A stretch of DNA of 64,000 bases from Omphiscola glabra (lineage: Eukaryota > Mollusca > Gastropoda > Lymnaeidae). The notes below the pieces were generated by a model. The model worked only from the letters and a program-made list of their open reading frames with translations, did not search any database and was not told where the DNA came from. Each line of letters opens with the position of its first letter. The first letter of the stretch is position 1. Where the stretch lies: NCBI GenBank assembly GCA_964017045.1, contig OZ024798.1, positions 13,097,630 to 13,161,629 on the forward strand. The letters are read 5' to 3'. Shown in pieces: positions 11,901 through 26,900 of this stretch. Made by a program: the position numbers and the translations under genes.

Positions 11901-14900
11901 ATATTATAGGTAATTTTAAAAAAAATATTTGTTGAAGATTTCGAAACCAAAAAAGTATTTGCGTAAATTCTTGTCTAACAATTCTGTCTATGCTTCTCTG
12001 AATCCGCCGATGATGTTACGAGCGAAGTTATAACGAACAGTCTGACAAAAGACGTTAAAAACTATTCTATATTGTGGGTGGATATGTTATCTAAAGTTGG
12101 GGAACATTTTAAGGGCGAGGACAGGTTGCAATGACCAACCCTAGTTCCTAGATTCAACAGTTCCTATGGATTTCGAGCGGCTGGTTGTTGGTAATTTGTA
12201 TGCGGTTGCCTTTAAAAGCCTGTTCTGCGCAAGCCGTGGCCGTGGGTTCAACTTCATGAGATGCCTTGAACGGCCAAGTTACCGCTCGTCCCCTCTCTGA
12301 ACCCCGCTTTTACCCTGCCGGTGGCTATAATAATCGCTGCCCGTTTTTTCTTAATTATAGCCGCGGAAGTTGGCCAATTGTTCCACAATTGAGTCCTCAC
12401 ATAATGCACTGAGTGGGTCAGGGGCGTCGACATGCCGTTCCGCCGCCTTGCCGATCTTGTAGTACGTGTTAGCCGATATTTTAATTTTCTTAGCATTCAA
12501 TTTGCCGTCATGGTCCATTCTAGATGTATGGCGCCCCTCGCCCGCCTTCTTCCCAGGGTGCCAAGTATGCACCAAATGATATGCCTGGCGGGCATCCATA
12601 GGACGGTGATGCCCAGTTATTGTCACTCGATATCATAATTTCCTCGGCACCGGCGCGTAGAGTGCACTCACCGGGATTTTGTCACGTCTCTCCACACCAT
12701 AAAGCATCTCACGGCTAACAAGATCCAGCCGTTCGCAACGGACACATTTCTTCCATTGAATGGTGGTGTGCTTGTCGGGAGGCCCAGAGGCGATGTGCCA
12801 TTGTGTCACGATTATACACTGTATCTGTATTGGACATAAGCACATACATATAATAAGCGATCATTTATATATGGAGCAGTTTATAAAGAATTTCACGTTA
12901 TTTTTTAAACCGCTTTTACACCCCCCCCCCTTTTTTTTTTCCTTTTGCGCCAAACTTGTTTGTTTTTTTTACTCTCGTCACAATCTGTCACAAATCTCGG
13001 AAACTCTCCCCACCCACCCAATTTTCTTTTTTTTTACATTAAAGTACGTCACACTTTAAAAAAAAAAACGGTTTTAAAAATTAACAACTAAATACATTCA
13101 AGCTAAAACTCACTTCCATTAAAATTAGACACTACTAGGCGACATCTTCTTTCAGAATACATCCAACACAACAGAAAGTTAAACATCGCTGTCAACTGCA
13201 GCTTTTATATGAAGAATTATTTTTTTTTTAAATGACATCACATTTAATGTAAACCCCCTTCCCCCGTTGTAACGAGCCGTCACACTTTCTTAGACCCCCC
13301 CTCTCCTTCCTCCTGAGCGTGACGTACTCTTTGGACGACGCCTATGAGAGGGCTAAAATACCAACAACATCCTTGCAATACTTCGATGCTAGTTGTAAAT
13401 AGATTGTTTTACAATGGTTTTATGGTTATTGTAAATAGATTGTTTTACAATGGTTTTATTGTCACAGCTGATTTGATGATAAGGTTTAAACTTTTGGAGC
13501 AGGAATCAAGAGACGCACGAATTTTTTTGGAAATCTTTTCGCCATGCCTGTGTTTAAACAAATACCAAACCACAATAGCACAAAGACAAATAATAAAACA
13601 AGAACTACATTTATGTCGTTTTAATGTAACGAAATTATCCATTGAACCAACTCTAACGCTGCGTAGTGTCATATTATGTTTGAGGTGGAGATGTGTGAAC
13701 ATAGATGGAGCCAAACTGTTTTTCTGATAAACGTTTCGATGTCGTTGCACCCACTGTTTTCCCACCAGATGAAACCACTAGAACCGCAAATGTATAGCCT
13801 ATTCACGCACACGTCACTCAAGAAACATAAAAGGCTCCGCACCGCACGGTGGTTTGCGAATGTTTTATCGGTACAGCTTCCTTCGTGTATGGCGATTTGC
13901 ACCATGGTTGGTGAAATATAATTGTCCACGAATCGTTGCGCCCTCATCCGCTTTTGTCCCACGAGCCCACCCTGTCTTATTTATCCACTTTTAAGGTTGA
14001 GAAGAGCTCAGTGTGAATGCCATGTCTCCCGCAGGGATCCAAGCCACATATGATGTCTCGTCTTGTATAGGCCCGGGACAGGTCTGTAATTTATTTGATA
14101 TTCCCGCTGGTTGCGGGCCCCCGGGGGCACTGGATGGGCGCGTAACACCTTCCGACAAAGACGGTGTGAAACCCGTGTACCGTTCTGTCTCAATGGTCAT
14201 CGCCTGAACTGCTTGAGATTTTAGCAGCTAATTGAGTCGCTTAACGAGAACTTTGAATCACATCTCGTGAAAAACCTCGCCACAAAACCAGAGGAGAGCG
14301 CAAAGAGATCCAGTTGTGGAATCTGTTCTAATTTTGAGCCGTTGTAAATGAAATTCATGGACCGTATTGTAGATTATATGAATTGATCTAAGTCTAAGCC
14401 ACTAGATCACGCTAAATTTCACTCATTGGTAGACCATGGATGGTCGTGATAGTTTGATAGAATGCTCTGGAAGGAGAGGCCTCTTAAGTACGGCACTTCA
14501 ACTATGTTGACCCAATGTTGATTGTGCTCACACTGTGAGGATGTAGTTGCTTTAAATATTTCAACCCATCGAGTCTTTGGCGTTTTGTAAAACAGTGTGA
14601 ACGGTTGAGAAGAAAAGAAGAAAGTTTAGGTACCAAACCACGTAGCGTACTTGTCAGAATGAGCCACTCTATACGCCCGCTTTTAAGTATGGCGATATGC
14701 TTGCCCTAAGCGGCCAGACTATAAGCCTTATAAGCGTCTTTATACAGCTTGGTAAGACTGTCGTGTAATGAATACCTTTATGTTGTGTACCAAATACCTC
14801 TTTTTTATGTGTATCGAATACCTCGTTGATGTATAACGCATACCTCGTTAGTAGTAATATCGCGTTATTGTATACCAATAACCTCATTACCTCGATAACA

Positions 14901-17900
14901 ACGAATATCTCATTGTTGTAAACATAATGCATCACGTTATGAAGATGAGGAATCTCCCCCCCCCCCACCATGCCCCCCCCCCCCCCCCCACAAATATAAC
15001 ATTAAATAAAGTCACCGTGTCGCGGTGACCTGCTTTACCTTAACATTCCCAGAGACTTATGAGAACACCTAAACCTCATTCTGCTGTCACGGTCTTCTAA
15101 ACACAACACGTTGGATTTCAAGTCTAGCAATTGTAATTTTTTATTTTTTATTATTAAAAAATGTGATTTTATTGAAACAAAAAAACAAACAAACCCACAT
15201 ACACACATATACAAAGACAAATCATAGAAGAACTCTTTTAAGGGCGAAGTAAAACTTTCAATTAGATATTGGATTTGAATTTTATTTTAAAGTGAAGTTT
15301 TTATAATTTCGACAGCTGTGAGGCTATGGAGTTGGGGGGGGGGGGGGAGAGAATAAGACTAGTCGGAAATGACAAGTTTAGAATGACAATGTGGGCCGGG
15401 ATGTGATGCCTTGAAGGGTGACAGGTCCCACGGACAGGTCTCGGTCACACGGTCTCAGCTTTTTTTTTTTTTTTCAAAGAATTAATTTGACGCTTTTCTT
15501 CGCGGCTTCCAGTTGTCATGTATTGTCTCCATGAGATCATCCCGGTCTTTAAACATTACACAACGTTTCTGAGCGAATGCTGGTATATGTGTGGACAAAT
15601 TAACAGCACCAGGTGGGGGTTGGGCCGCGATACAGCCGACGTAGAAAATAACTTTTACAGTATATTTAAGTTTAAGCTTTAATTAAAGAACAAAGCTTAT
15701 TTGCATTGTTTTATTTACATAACGTGGTAATGTCTTTTTAGTGGAAACTTTCTTCCCTTTTTTACCTTCCTTTACTTGTCCATATTTGATTTTTTTTAAA
15801 GTATAATAATATACAAAATATATTTGATATAAACTAAAAAGTCAATTCCAAATCCTAAGCTTGTGGTCTGGAGTTCAGTACCCACCACAGACCAAGCCAA
15901 ACAAAACAACACCACCAGCACCCTGGGTGAATGAGGCCCGTTAACCTTGGCCGGCAACTCATCTAAGAGAAGGGAACTCTGAATTCAAACCGTGAGATGG
16001 AGTCCCGTAGGCGGATACATTAATACAACTCCGGCGACGCAACTGGTGCCAATCTGTATCATCCATGTATGGTGTTCCCTTGAGCTGTCCAGTTGCGTGG
16101 AGAGAGACGATTCGCTTATAGTCCTAAAGAAAAAAAATCCCATGCCGTGTAATTTAGTCCTGCGAATTCAACCATCGTTACATTGTAATGGACTTATGCC
16201 AGCAAATATATTGGACATTTAAAAGTGCATTGACGTAGCTAAAAATGATCCAATTACAACAAAAATGTGATTTTTATTCAACTAACATTCACATGATTGT
16301 ACGAGATCCTTTTACCCGGCTTAAAACTTAATCTTCGAGTTATTTATTGGTTAGCTTAGAATAATGTATATTATAAGAACCCCCTTTCTTAAATTGTTTA
16401 AATCTATGAATGTATTTTATATGTTAAACTTTTTTTTCAGGGGAAAAAAAACACATTATTAAAATTTGATTTTTTTTTTTTAAAGTGTTTAATTAAAAGT
16501 CCCCTCCTTATCCTTTTACCATTGTCCTAACTGCTCGTCTGTAATGTATTCATATCTTAGGGCTTACATGTCGCATGACTTCATCAGACACGCTTATCTC
16601 ACAGATTACGTACTCCCCAACTATTCAATGAACTTTTGTCGTCTGAAGCTTACACCAATGCCAGCAAGCTAAGCAAACAACAATGTAACGCGAATGCCGA
16701 TATACCCGCCTTGTGTAATCCCTCCGTCCCGCTGATACAGCCATTAAGTCTCACCCTCTCAGGCGTCTTGAAATGGCTTTAGGAGTTCTTCACAAAATCA
16801 CACACAGACACACAAAACTGCATTTGGGACTAAATGTGCTCAAAAAGGGCTTCACTGCATTAAGAATGGCTAGTCTAACGTCGCCTTGCTTTACCATTGT
16901 AGTTCTATTGTTTTCTTGTTTCTAAACAAAATATTTATTGTTCATTTTTATTGCGAATAATCCCTTCTGTACTGCTCCTCTCACCTTTGTCAAATCACAA
17001 CCGAAATAATTTTTTTTAAAAAGATTAGAGATCTAATAAGAAGTATTAAAATATTAGTTGTTTTTTTCCGGTTAACTTCAATCAGAGCTAATGTTTGAAA
17101 GAAACAAAGAAATAATTGGTGTTTGTGGATTTTCTTTAAAAAACAACATCATGGAATTAAATTAATCTTTTTATAAACTTTAAAAGAAAATCTTTAAAAT
17201 TACTTTGAAAAGTAAAGATCACTTAAGGTTTTCACAACGATGGATGATATCATAATGAAATCTAAATTATTTTCTTCTTCTAATTCCCAGACTAATCCAA
17301 AACATGAATTTCGTCCCTGATGCGCCCCAACACACTATTGCAACTATTGCATTCCATCAACCGAACATACCAATGTCAACCGCCCAAAAAATCATTTGTT
17401 CTACTGAGCCTGTCAGTCAAGAACGGCCACTATTAATTATAAATATATAAATATATATATATAATCTGAATCTTAAGTTTGGACAAAATGTTTTTAAGCC
17501 GTCTCGCTCTTCATCTAACAATGTGGTCTTCAAATTTTTTTTTTTTTAAAAACCTTTTGATAAATGCTCATATTTTAGCAAAAATCAATAAATTTATAAA
17601 AATCAATTAAAAAGAACACTAATCATTTTGGAAACGCTTTGTTTGACAACAGTGTTAGAATATGCTTTGTTAAAAAGGAACTCTCCTCAATTTTGGTAAA
17701 AAAAAATATTTAAATACTTAATAAACTTCAAAACTCGAGTAACGAGTAGTCATAAACCAACTCGTGTCCAAAAAGGAGTCGTATGCCTACCGATTTATGG
17801 AATGCTAAGAAATCAACACCATCCAACAGTGTCTAAACAGTGTCTAAGTATAAACGCACATTTTAAACCCATTGCCTGATATAAAAAGCTTCCCCCCTCC

Positions 17901-20900
17901 CGGGGGCTCTGGTCGACATGTCTATAGTGGCACGCTGACTAAAAAGGAGCTGCCACCGACCCCCTAGCGCTACCTGGGGAACATAACCACCATTGCGTGA
18001 GCCTGCTTTGGCAGACAAAGGGGCATGCATGGTGTCTGCCGAAATTGTAGCAGCTACAGTGCTACGCCAGCTGTGGACATATCTGCAGTTGAAAATATCA
18101 GAGGGAACAGAGTAGGGATCATGATTGCAATGTTGCCTATGACGGATATGAGGCATGAGGTGGGCAGCTTCATGCTAATGATTCTAGATGCACAGCCATT
18201 AAGAAGGGTGTTCCTAAGCAACCGTTTCGTCCCAGCTACTTTGTGAAATATTTACGAGGTAGAAACCCAATTTTGAAAACCCTCTTATGGCGTCCGACGC
18301 TTCCCCGGGATGGGCAGGGAAGGATATAAGGAGGTAAATGCGCCATCCCGAACCCAGGGAAATTCTATTGCTAATGTTTTAAGGGCAACGTCACCGACCC
18401 ACCGGATGTCCTTAAGCTGATATGCCCCCCCCCCTCAAAGCTGGTCAATCGAGGGAAGTTACGGGCAGGGGCTGTCCTAGCAAGGGGAGATCTCCAACGT
18501 GCCGCTTCGCGGTCCGATAATTAGGGGACTTTTCGGTTTCGCGCTTGGTGGTGGTGCTTTGGGGAGGTCATTAAGAGCTTTGGCTCGACGTCTCGCTGAT
18601 GCCATTTCCTAATGTACATATTATACAATGCTAAAAGTTGTCCGCCGAGACGATGATGAAATTTGTGGCGATTGCCGGGTCCCCAAACCGGGTTAAATAT
18701 ATATTAAAAAAAACATAAATTCTTTTTCTTGCTAAAAGGAATTATAGAAGCAAAAAGTTTCCGAAATTTTGAAGTTTTCGGTTTCACCGAGAAGTGAAAA
18801 ATTAAAATCCAAATGGGCCTTCAAATAAAGCCGTTTGGATCCACAACAACCCATGTAAGGGTCGCCTGTTAAAACTTATATTTCTTTAACATTGCAGTTT
18901 CAAGCGTTTGTTGTAGCTGGTGCGTGGTGTTGTAGCGGTGCGTGGTGTTGTAGCCGGTGCGTGGTGTTGTAGCCGGTGCATGGTGTTGTTGCTATTTGCC
19001 GGTCAAGATTTTAACATTAATTTTATGGAAATGTTGGGGAATAAGGGGGGGGGGGGGTGAACTTAGCGTTGTTGTTGTTTTTTTAAAGGGCGTTAACGCG
19101 GTAGTCTCACTCCAATTTTTTTCCGCCTGTCACGCAGTATGGCAGGGATCATTGTCAGGATCTGACAGGCTCTTTTGACAAGATGAATTCCCCTGTGAGG
19201 AGAGTGTTTGTTTATATTTAATATTCCCCAGTCCGACGGGAACAGGGAGGAAAGAGGGCTATGGAGACAAAGCCGGGCGTCTCGTCTCGCCGCCGTACGT
19301 TGTGGAACGTTGAAATCTGAATATAACGGTTTGCTGTATGTGGAGAAGGGTGGGATATATTGCTGTATGTAGAGAAGGGTAGGGTATATTGCTGTATGTG
19401 GAGAAGGGTGGGGTATATTGCTGTATGTGGAGAAGGGTGGGATATATTGCTGTATGTAGAGAAGGGTGGGGTATATTGCTGTATGTGGAGAAGGGTGGGA
19501 TATATTGCTGTATGTGGAGAAGGGTGGGATATATTGCTGTATGTGGAGAAGGGTGGATATATTGCTGTATGTGGAGAAGGGTGGGATATATTGCTGTATG
19601 TGGAGAAGGGTGGGATATATTGCTGTATGTGAAGAAGGGTGGGATGTATTGATGTATGTGGAGAAGGGTGGGATTTATTGGTGAATGTGGAGAAGGGTGG
19701 GGGATATATTGGTGAATGTGGAGAAGGGTGGGGGATATATTGCTGTATGTAGAGAAGGGTGGGATATTTTGTTGTATGCAGAGAAAGGTGGGACATATTG
19801 GTGTATATAGAGAGGGGTGTGATGTATTGGTTTATGAGTCCAATATGGAAGTCCTTATATGCAATGTTTCATCTATAGTGCAGGGGTCCCGTGCTTAATT
19901 CGTTTGATATAAGAGGCACCAAAAGTTGTGCAGGCGGAATCTTCAACTCTCGTTATATTAACATATGAATATTAGGGAAAAGATGCAGAATACGCTAAAA
20001 AAATACCGAAATGTTCTTAAATAAAATTATATTTTTTCCCCTTGAGTATCTTAGGACCTGTGATCTGAAGTCTTGTTTTCGTCGGACACGCCAAAAACAG
20101 ATAAGCTTCCATTACTTTCCCCCAAGATTTGCAAACATTGAAATGAAATTGCCGTACCACTCAGGGGCGGGCCTAAATAGGCGAATGCCACTCGAGTCAC
20201 GCCGAACCCCCGGCTACAAAGCTGCTCAGCCAATACCAGAAACCAATGACTAGATTGATGGTCTGGAGTGTTAGCAAAGTGATCGCTTCAATTTCACTAG
20301 GAAAATATATGCGTCCTGGGGGGAATTTGTCAGCGCAAATTAGTGTTTTCTCAGTCCTACCTACTGAAATAGAGGTTAGGTTCGGTGCAAAAACTTACCT
20401 GTCAGATCGAATGTTTTCGAACGACCTTTCAGCTTTTGACTTTACCGCCCAGATAACCAGTGCGGTTGTTCTAAAAGGTCTAGCTATACTGTGGTATATC
20501 TCAAAATATCAGGATGGTTGTGAGATTACCCATGATACCCTGTCATATCAGGATGTTTGCATGTTTACCTATGATACCCATGATGGTTGCATGTTTACCT
20601 ATGATACCCATGATGGTTGCATGTTTACCTATAATACCCATGATGGTTGCATGTTTACCTATGATTCTGCATCATGTCGGGATGATTCTGTGTGCTGTCA
20701 TTTCTGAATGATCAAGTAAATACTCCATAGTTATCGACCAAAATACCACATATATGAACAACCAAAATGTACTCAATTTAGTTATTTTTATTCTTTAAAA
20801 AATGTATCAATAGGAAACTACAATACATGAAGTTCTGTCGAGAAAATAATCCCTCTCCCGTCTTAATGAAAGCCTTACTCTCTCTCTAAGAATATCTTCT

Positions 20901-23900
20901 CCTATCTAGGTGTAAAGATAGCTTATTGCCGCAAAGCCTAGATTTGTACGTTTTCTTCTTCGTTACCCCTTTGCCCAAAACGAATGGAACGCCTTTAATT
21001 CCCCTTGACTTTTAAATGGAGTTGAGTATTTGTGTCTTGGCTCGTTGGAAGCTTTTTATGACGTTATTTTGCCATGCTGCTCACCTCTCGTCCTGGTGTT
21101 ACTAACTAACTAAGTAAAGGATTACTTGTATGTGGTGCACTAATGTTGAGGCTTAAGTTGTAGATCAGAGTGATTCATATGTTATGTTCCTTACTGTCCA
21201 AACATACAACTCTCGAAGGAATAAGAAACTCGGGCTGTCATTAAGTAGAGTTATGTCATTAACTTGAAATTAGTCTTACATCATTCTGCAATTAATTAGA
21301 GAGCAACAGAGGAAATGCTGGATGAAATATAGGTGCCTCTTGACTTGGTGTTTGTTACATACTAATCATAAGAGTGTTGGACTGCCATAAAATGTTATAA
21401 TTTATATTTTAGTTTTGAATAAATATATATATAAATATAAATTTTAAAAACAGACCTTTTATCAACGTTAAAACGTAATAGAAAGTAGAAAATGTTTTTT
21501 TTTTAAACTCTCTTAAAGTGTTTTACGCAAAGAAAGTTGTGCAGAAATGTAGATGAGCTCAATATAAAGCTAAAAAGATTCGAACTGAATGTTGACGAAA
21601 CTTAAATATGTTTTTTTGTATAAATTCATTTTTCAAAATATTTAACGCGCCGTGCCGGCGCCGGTTTTCCGCCCCTGCGTTATAATATTGTAACGTTGTG
21701 AAACACATCGTCGTCGTCGTCGTGGTCCCCCAACCCTACCAATTGTTCCTCGTGCGTATTAAGTCTCTGGCGTAATCCTGTGGGTGGACGTGTCCTTTCT
21801 TCTCACCACTTTTACTAATAAATGACGCTTGCGTCTAAAAAGAAAACCTCCCAAGAATTATAATTTAGTCTTTGACCCCGCCACTCGCTGATCTCGAATC
21901 TTTTCTCCCGAACATGTTCAGCGGTCCAACTCCAAACTCAGAAATCGCAGCTAAGTTTTTGTTCTAAGCTGTCCCGATGACAGGCACACAACCGCCTCTT
22001 GAAGTTTTCAGTGCGTCACTGCTGACAACAGGCTCTTGCAACACGAGGAGGATGCCAACTATTTAAAGATGCTACCAGTGTTCAAGCGTCAGGGCGTCAC
22101 CGCTCGCAACAGGCCTCGCTAGCACAAGCGAGGGTGCCAGTCATTATAAGATGCGACCACTGTTCAAGTGTCAGAATGAGGCCCATTAATCTCCCATAAC
22201 GTGTTCCTTGATGACGCGTCACACCGGATTTGTATCAGTCGAAATCCCTTTTTAATGTTAGGGGACATGATTGGACACGTAACTTGGTTATTTAAATTCA
22301 ATTTGAAGAAAACCTGAAGCGGTGGTTTGAGCGACATGTCCGATACAACAGAAGGGGCTAATAGGAAATCCATATCGGCCTACACCAGTCTTCTGTCTCT
22401 TGGCGGCCAAATGACGCTGTGAGTGCCGTCGAGTTCATTGGAGAATCAAACGATCAGCTTCAAAGATCTCCATGCTGATGAAATGATAAGCATGAAAATA
22501 ATGTTTCTTCTTTTTTTTTTTTTTTAAATCTCATTAAATACCAACCGTAATGTCCAATGGTTGTTGAGAAACTTTTAAAACAGTGGTTCTCAACCTTCCT
22601 AATGCCGTGACCCCCAGACACAAAATTATTTTTATTTTTTATGATGTCAATCTGTATAATTCCCTTGGTTTAATCCAGCGGCGTGGAGAGAGGCGATTTG
22701 CTGTTGGGAACCAGCTTATAATCCAAGAAGAATAATCCCAGGCCTTGTGAATTTCGTCCTGCGAATTCCACACCAACGTCGCATTGTGACGGTCGGATGC
22801 CAACAACAAAAAAAAAAAAAAATAAAGTTTATATAATATAAACTTGAAATGATCCGAAATCAAGAGTGTCACCATCAAATGTTATAGATACATAAATGCG
22901 GCTTAGAAAGTGCGCTATGCATAGTGCGCACTCTTTTGAAACTTAGCTGAACGGACAAAGTAACAGGGCGGAAAATAAGAGAGGATTTGCATGTTACTTT
23001 TTTTGGTTGCTTCGTCCAATAAAACAGAACCCTATAGTGGCAATGTTTAATAGGAATTGGTTCGGGGAGGGGGGGAATTATATATATATATAACCTGAAT
23101 GCCATCAAATGGTTTGACTTAAAACCAAGCTCAGCAAACAGTATCAATAACAAGCTGAAACCCACAATTGATAGTTATATGATGGGCTCATTATGTCAAC
23201 GGCGTGTCATGTTGTATCTTGTGCTGCACGTCAAGCATCGTTTTCCATTGAGCCGATTTCAGGCGACGAACCCTTCTTCAAGTTGCAATGTGTGAGGTTG
23301 ATCGGACAGTTGTTCGAATTTGGCACAAACATTGATGTAACTTCGGACGCCACTGAACGAGCTTTGTAATTCTTTTCCACACCTATCCGAGGAATACCAG
23401 TCTGCAAACGGCGTCCCCCGCCCCCCCCCCCCAATAGTTTATATGTAACGAAGATTCCAGTCATTTTCAGCTGATTGAATATGTCATTCTTGTATGTTTC
23501 CTCGCGGTATTTAGCCTAACCTCTCAGCCCAGTACCTTACAGAGTGTTTTTTTAAAAGAATATAATCCATCTGGCTTTTTTTTTTAGGGTGGGGGTGGGT
23601 TGCAAACGGCTCATGTCAATCTAAAAACAGTTTTTTTTTTTTAAAATTTTATATTTTTATTTTAAAAAATCTGTTGTGGCCCATCTCAAGTGCTTTCACC
23701 TGGCAACTATTGGCACTTCCAGAATGGGAACTGTCGGACTTGTCACTGGGCTGTTTCACGATTGCCAGGTTGTCCTGATGTTTCATTGGCGTGGGCTGTA
23801 GTGCTTTCTAAAGGTGTATTCTGCTGCAGGGCTCGTGTTTCCGATGGCGGCCTCATGGCAGGCGTACAAAAGTTCGCATTTGAAAAGGTCGCCACCCTCT

Positions 23901-26900
23901 CCCCCACCCGCCCTCTCGATTCATCCCGGGATCCCGACAAAACCTATCGAAACGCGGGCTTCTAGACTCCCCGCATATAGCTGTGAATGTGACGTGTGTT
24001 TGGTTTGCATCACATACTCAGCGAGAACGTATGTGGCTGGCAACACATTGGTTTACTTAGAACACTCTGTCAGGACATTTGCGGATAGTCACTCAGTGTC
24101 GAACTTAAGGAGCAAAAGAACAGGTTTATTTTATGACAATAGACAAACCAGGAAAACTGTAATACTAATAACTAGCAAGCTGCAAGTTATTTTTTTTTTT
24201 AAATCTATTAAGAGCTAGAAAATATGACCCGTTGTTACTGGGATAATGAAAGGAATATTACGCTACTTCATACCTGCTATCGCGAAGTCTCAACATCTAA
24301 AAATCTAATTTTTTATATATGTAACTGAATTGGGATTCAATGTATTGTAACTAACAATTGCGACAATTTATAGGCCCTTGAAATGTATATTTAGGAAAAA
24401 TGGTACTTTCCGGTTATCTCGACCTCATCAAATTATTTTTCAAAATTGAACAAAATTACCCCTAAATCTATCCCTAACCTGAACCCTAAATCTATCCCTC
24501 ACCCTAACCTGAACCCTAAAGCTATCCCTCACCCTAACCTGAATCCTAAATCTAATTTTGAAAATTAATTTGATGAGGTCGAGATAACCGGAAAGAACCG
24601 GAAAAGTAATATATATATATATATGATCACTTTTTCAAATGTAATTAATGTGAAGAATATCAATATTGTTCCCCCCAAAAATAGGACAGTTGACTCGTAC
24701 CGCACTTGATGCTGTACTTGAATTTAAGTGAGATACAGGAATAATTTTCTCAGCACGAGAGTTTGAGTAGGGTTCTAGTATAGAATCATGCAGGGCGCTT
24801 TACTCGCTGCCGAGTTCGAACTTGTGAACCAACTTAAATTATTTACCATAAGACTTAGGAAAATTGCAGGATGTAACCAAGGTCGATGTGATGTACAGCT
24901 GTACCCTTGAAATAATGGCCTCCTTTCTCATGGGATCATGCTTGTTCTTGTGGAAATTTGATACGCTCTAATGGAAAAGGGGGCAGTTTAGGGACTTTAG
25001 CTAGAGAACAATCCTGTATTACATACGACTAAAGAAACATTTCTGCTGCTCAAATACCCTGTATAATGTTCGACTTGAAGAATATTCCTACTGCTCAAAT
25101 ATCATGTATTATGTAAGATATAACATAATCAATGAAATTAATGAAATAGATCTTCCTTTTTAGTATAAATGTCAACTTTCTTCGAATGATTATTTTTAAA
25201 ATGAGCCGTGGTTATGGTCGACACAAATATGCTAATATTTCTACAAAGGGGGCGTCACTTACATTACTTGTGTCATGCTCGGATGCGATGAAAAAATTCT
25301 TACTCGCGCGTATAATGCCGCCTAAATTTCTCGCATTATACCCGGTAAAATACTGTATACATTTTGAATATCTGCACACCGCGATGACATGGGTTCGCTA
25401 ATAAATACATTAAAAAAAAATTGTTAATTGTTTCGAAACCGCATTCGCTACATGCTTTAATCTCTGTTAGATACATCAAGCTTGGCCATCTTCCCAGGCC
25501 CAGTGTTCTGCTACTTATGGAGCCCTCATGTATTTTTATCTCTTCAACTTCCGGTAAATCATATTTACCAAAAAGCCAAATTTTCAGCTCACCAACTCAA
25601 GTGTCATCTGTAAAGAGATGCACAGATTTTTACGCCCCCCTACCAGCAGATGTCCCTCTTGTTTACCAGGTACCATTCTGCCACCAGCCCGACCCCCGCG
25701 TTGCATGGTACAGCAGGCGTGTGGGTAATAGAGTAATCGACGTTTAATGGCCAGTTGTGATCGGCCAATCTGCCAATAACCGAACGCCATTAACTGGCGG
25801 GGACCAAGACCCCCCATTGATGAATTTGTGCTCTCTGGTCCACGAAATTTAGTAAATAAAATCTCGGCATGTTTACACACGCGTGTCAAATCGATGGACA
25901 ACTTCTAAACCCGACACACATGGCGTGGCCGATGACACGGAATATTGCGGCCGCACCCTGCGGGCGCCGGGTATACAAACGAGGCACAAGAATCTCGGGG
26001 GGCCATCTCCGGAACGTTTCTGCCCACGGGCGTTATTTACATCCCTTGTTTACGAGAGCTGTACACAGTTGCCCGGCTTGCACAAACACGAGCAGGCAAA
26101 CTTTACGCCGAGACAAGATCGTAATTCTACGAGTCTGCGGTCCAGACGCCTAACATGGCCCGGGTTCTGGCCGCGAATGCGTCCACCTTTTAGCCTTAGC
26201 AGATGCTGACGTGGAGAATGTACCATGAGAGACAAGGAGAAACTCATCTCTGATGGGTTGTGTGTGTGGGGGGGGGGGGGGTGTGCTGACGTGCTGCTTG
26301 ATTTTAGTGTCAGGGGGCCCAAAGTCTGATTATTTGTATAGGGACATCTGAACAGCATTAACTTATGTGATAATATATTTTTAGTTCATTTCTCCGTATG
26401 CATCCCTTAAACGATCTTAAATGGACTGTTAGGCTGTTTAATCATTCGGGAATCACAGTTAATCATCAGGTGAACCATTATTGGTCAGTATGACGTAAAC
26501 AATTTTGCTTCCTCAGTTCTAAAAGAAGTTAATGTGTTGCTTTTGACATCCAACAACAAGTAGGGTAAATGAATAGGGACATATTGGTGTTAAATGTCAT
26601 TCGCGTGCTCCCCTGTGATCCATTTCTACTTCCGGTGTTAAGGAGAAAAAAAGTTCATGGCTCTAGGCCCTTGGCGTCTCTGCCAACTTTAACAAATAAT
26701 GCTTAATGAAATGAAAATACTCCAGCAGCTCTAAGCTCGGGGAGACAACTCCACCGGCAAAAGATCAACAAACGATTATCTCCTCGGGCCATGACGTGTC
26801 AGAGAGAACCACTTGAAATTGCCGCGCTCTCTGACCCGGGAAGTCAGATCTGTTGATAAACTTGGAATATTTCCTGACACGGGAGTTTGGCCTTATTAGT

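Noticed and set aside
13344..13727. 127-codon ORF
   Set aside because: Begins in a short duplication, has no recognisable domain, and the opposite strand is equally open (106 codons).
23814..24218. 134-codon + strand ORF
   Set aside because: No domain recognised, no splice context; ends in AT-rich low-complexity sequence.
24448..24553. Telomere end
   Set aside because: CCCTAA-like units are degenerate, only about 105 bp long, and enclosed by an inverted repeat inside continuous sequence.
25490..25555. Exon-like segment AQCSATYGALMYFYLFNFR flanked by CCCAG and GTAAAT, resembling an upstream TMEM135 helix
   Set aside because: It would lie downstream of the exon at 8951 that encodes a later part of the protein, so the order is wrong; the match is weak and phases do not link to either neighbour.
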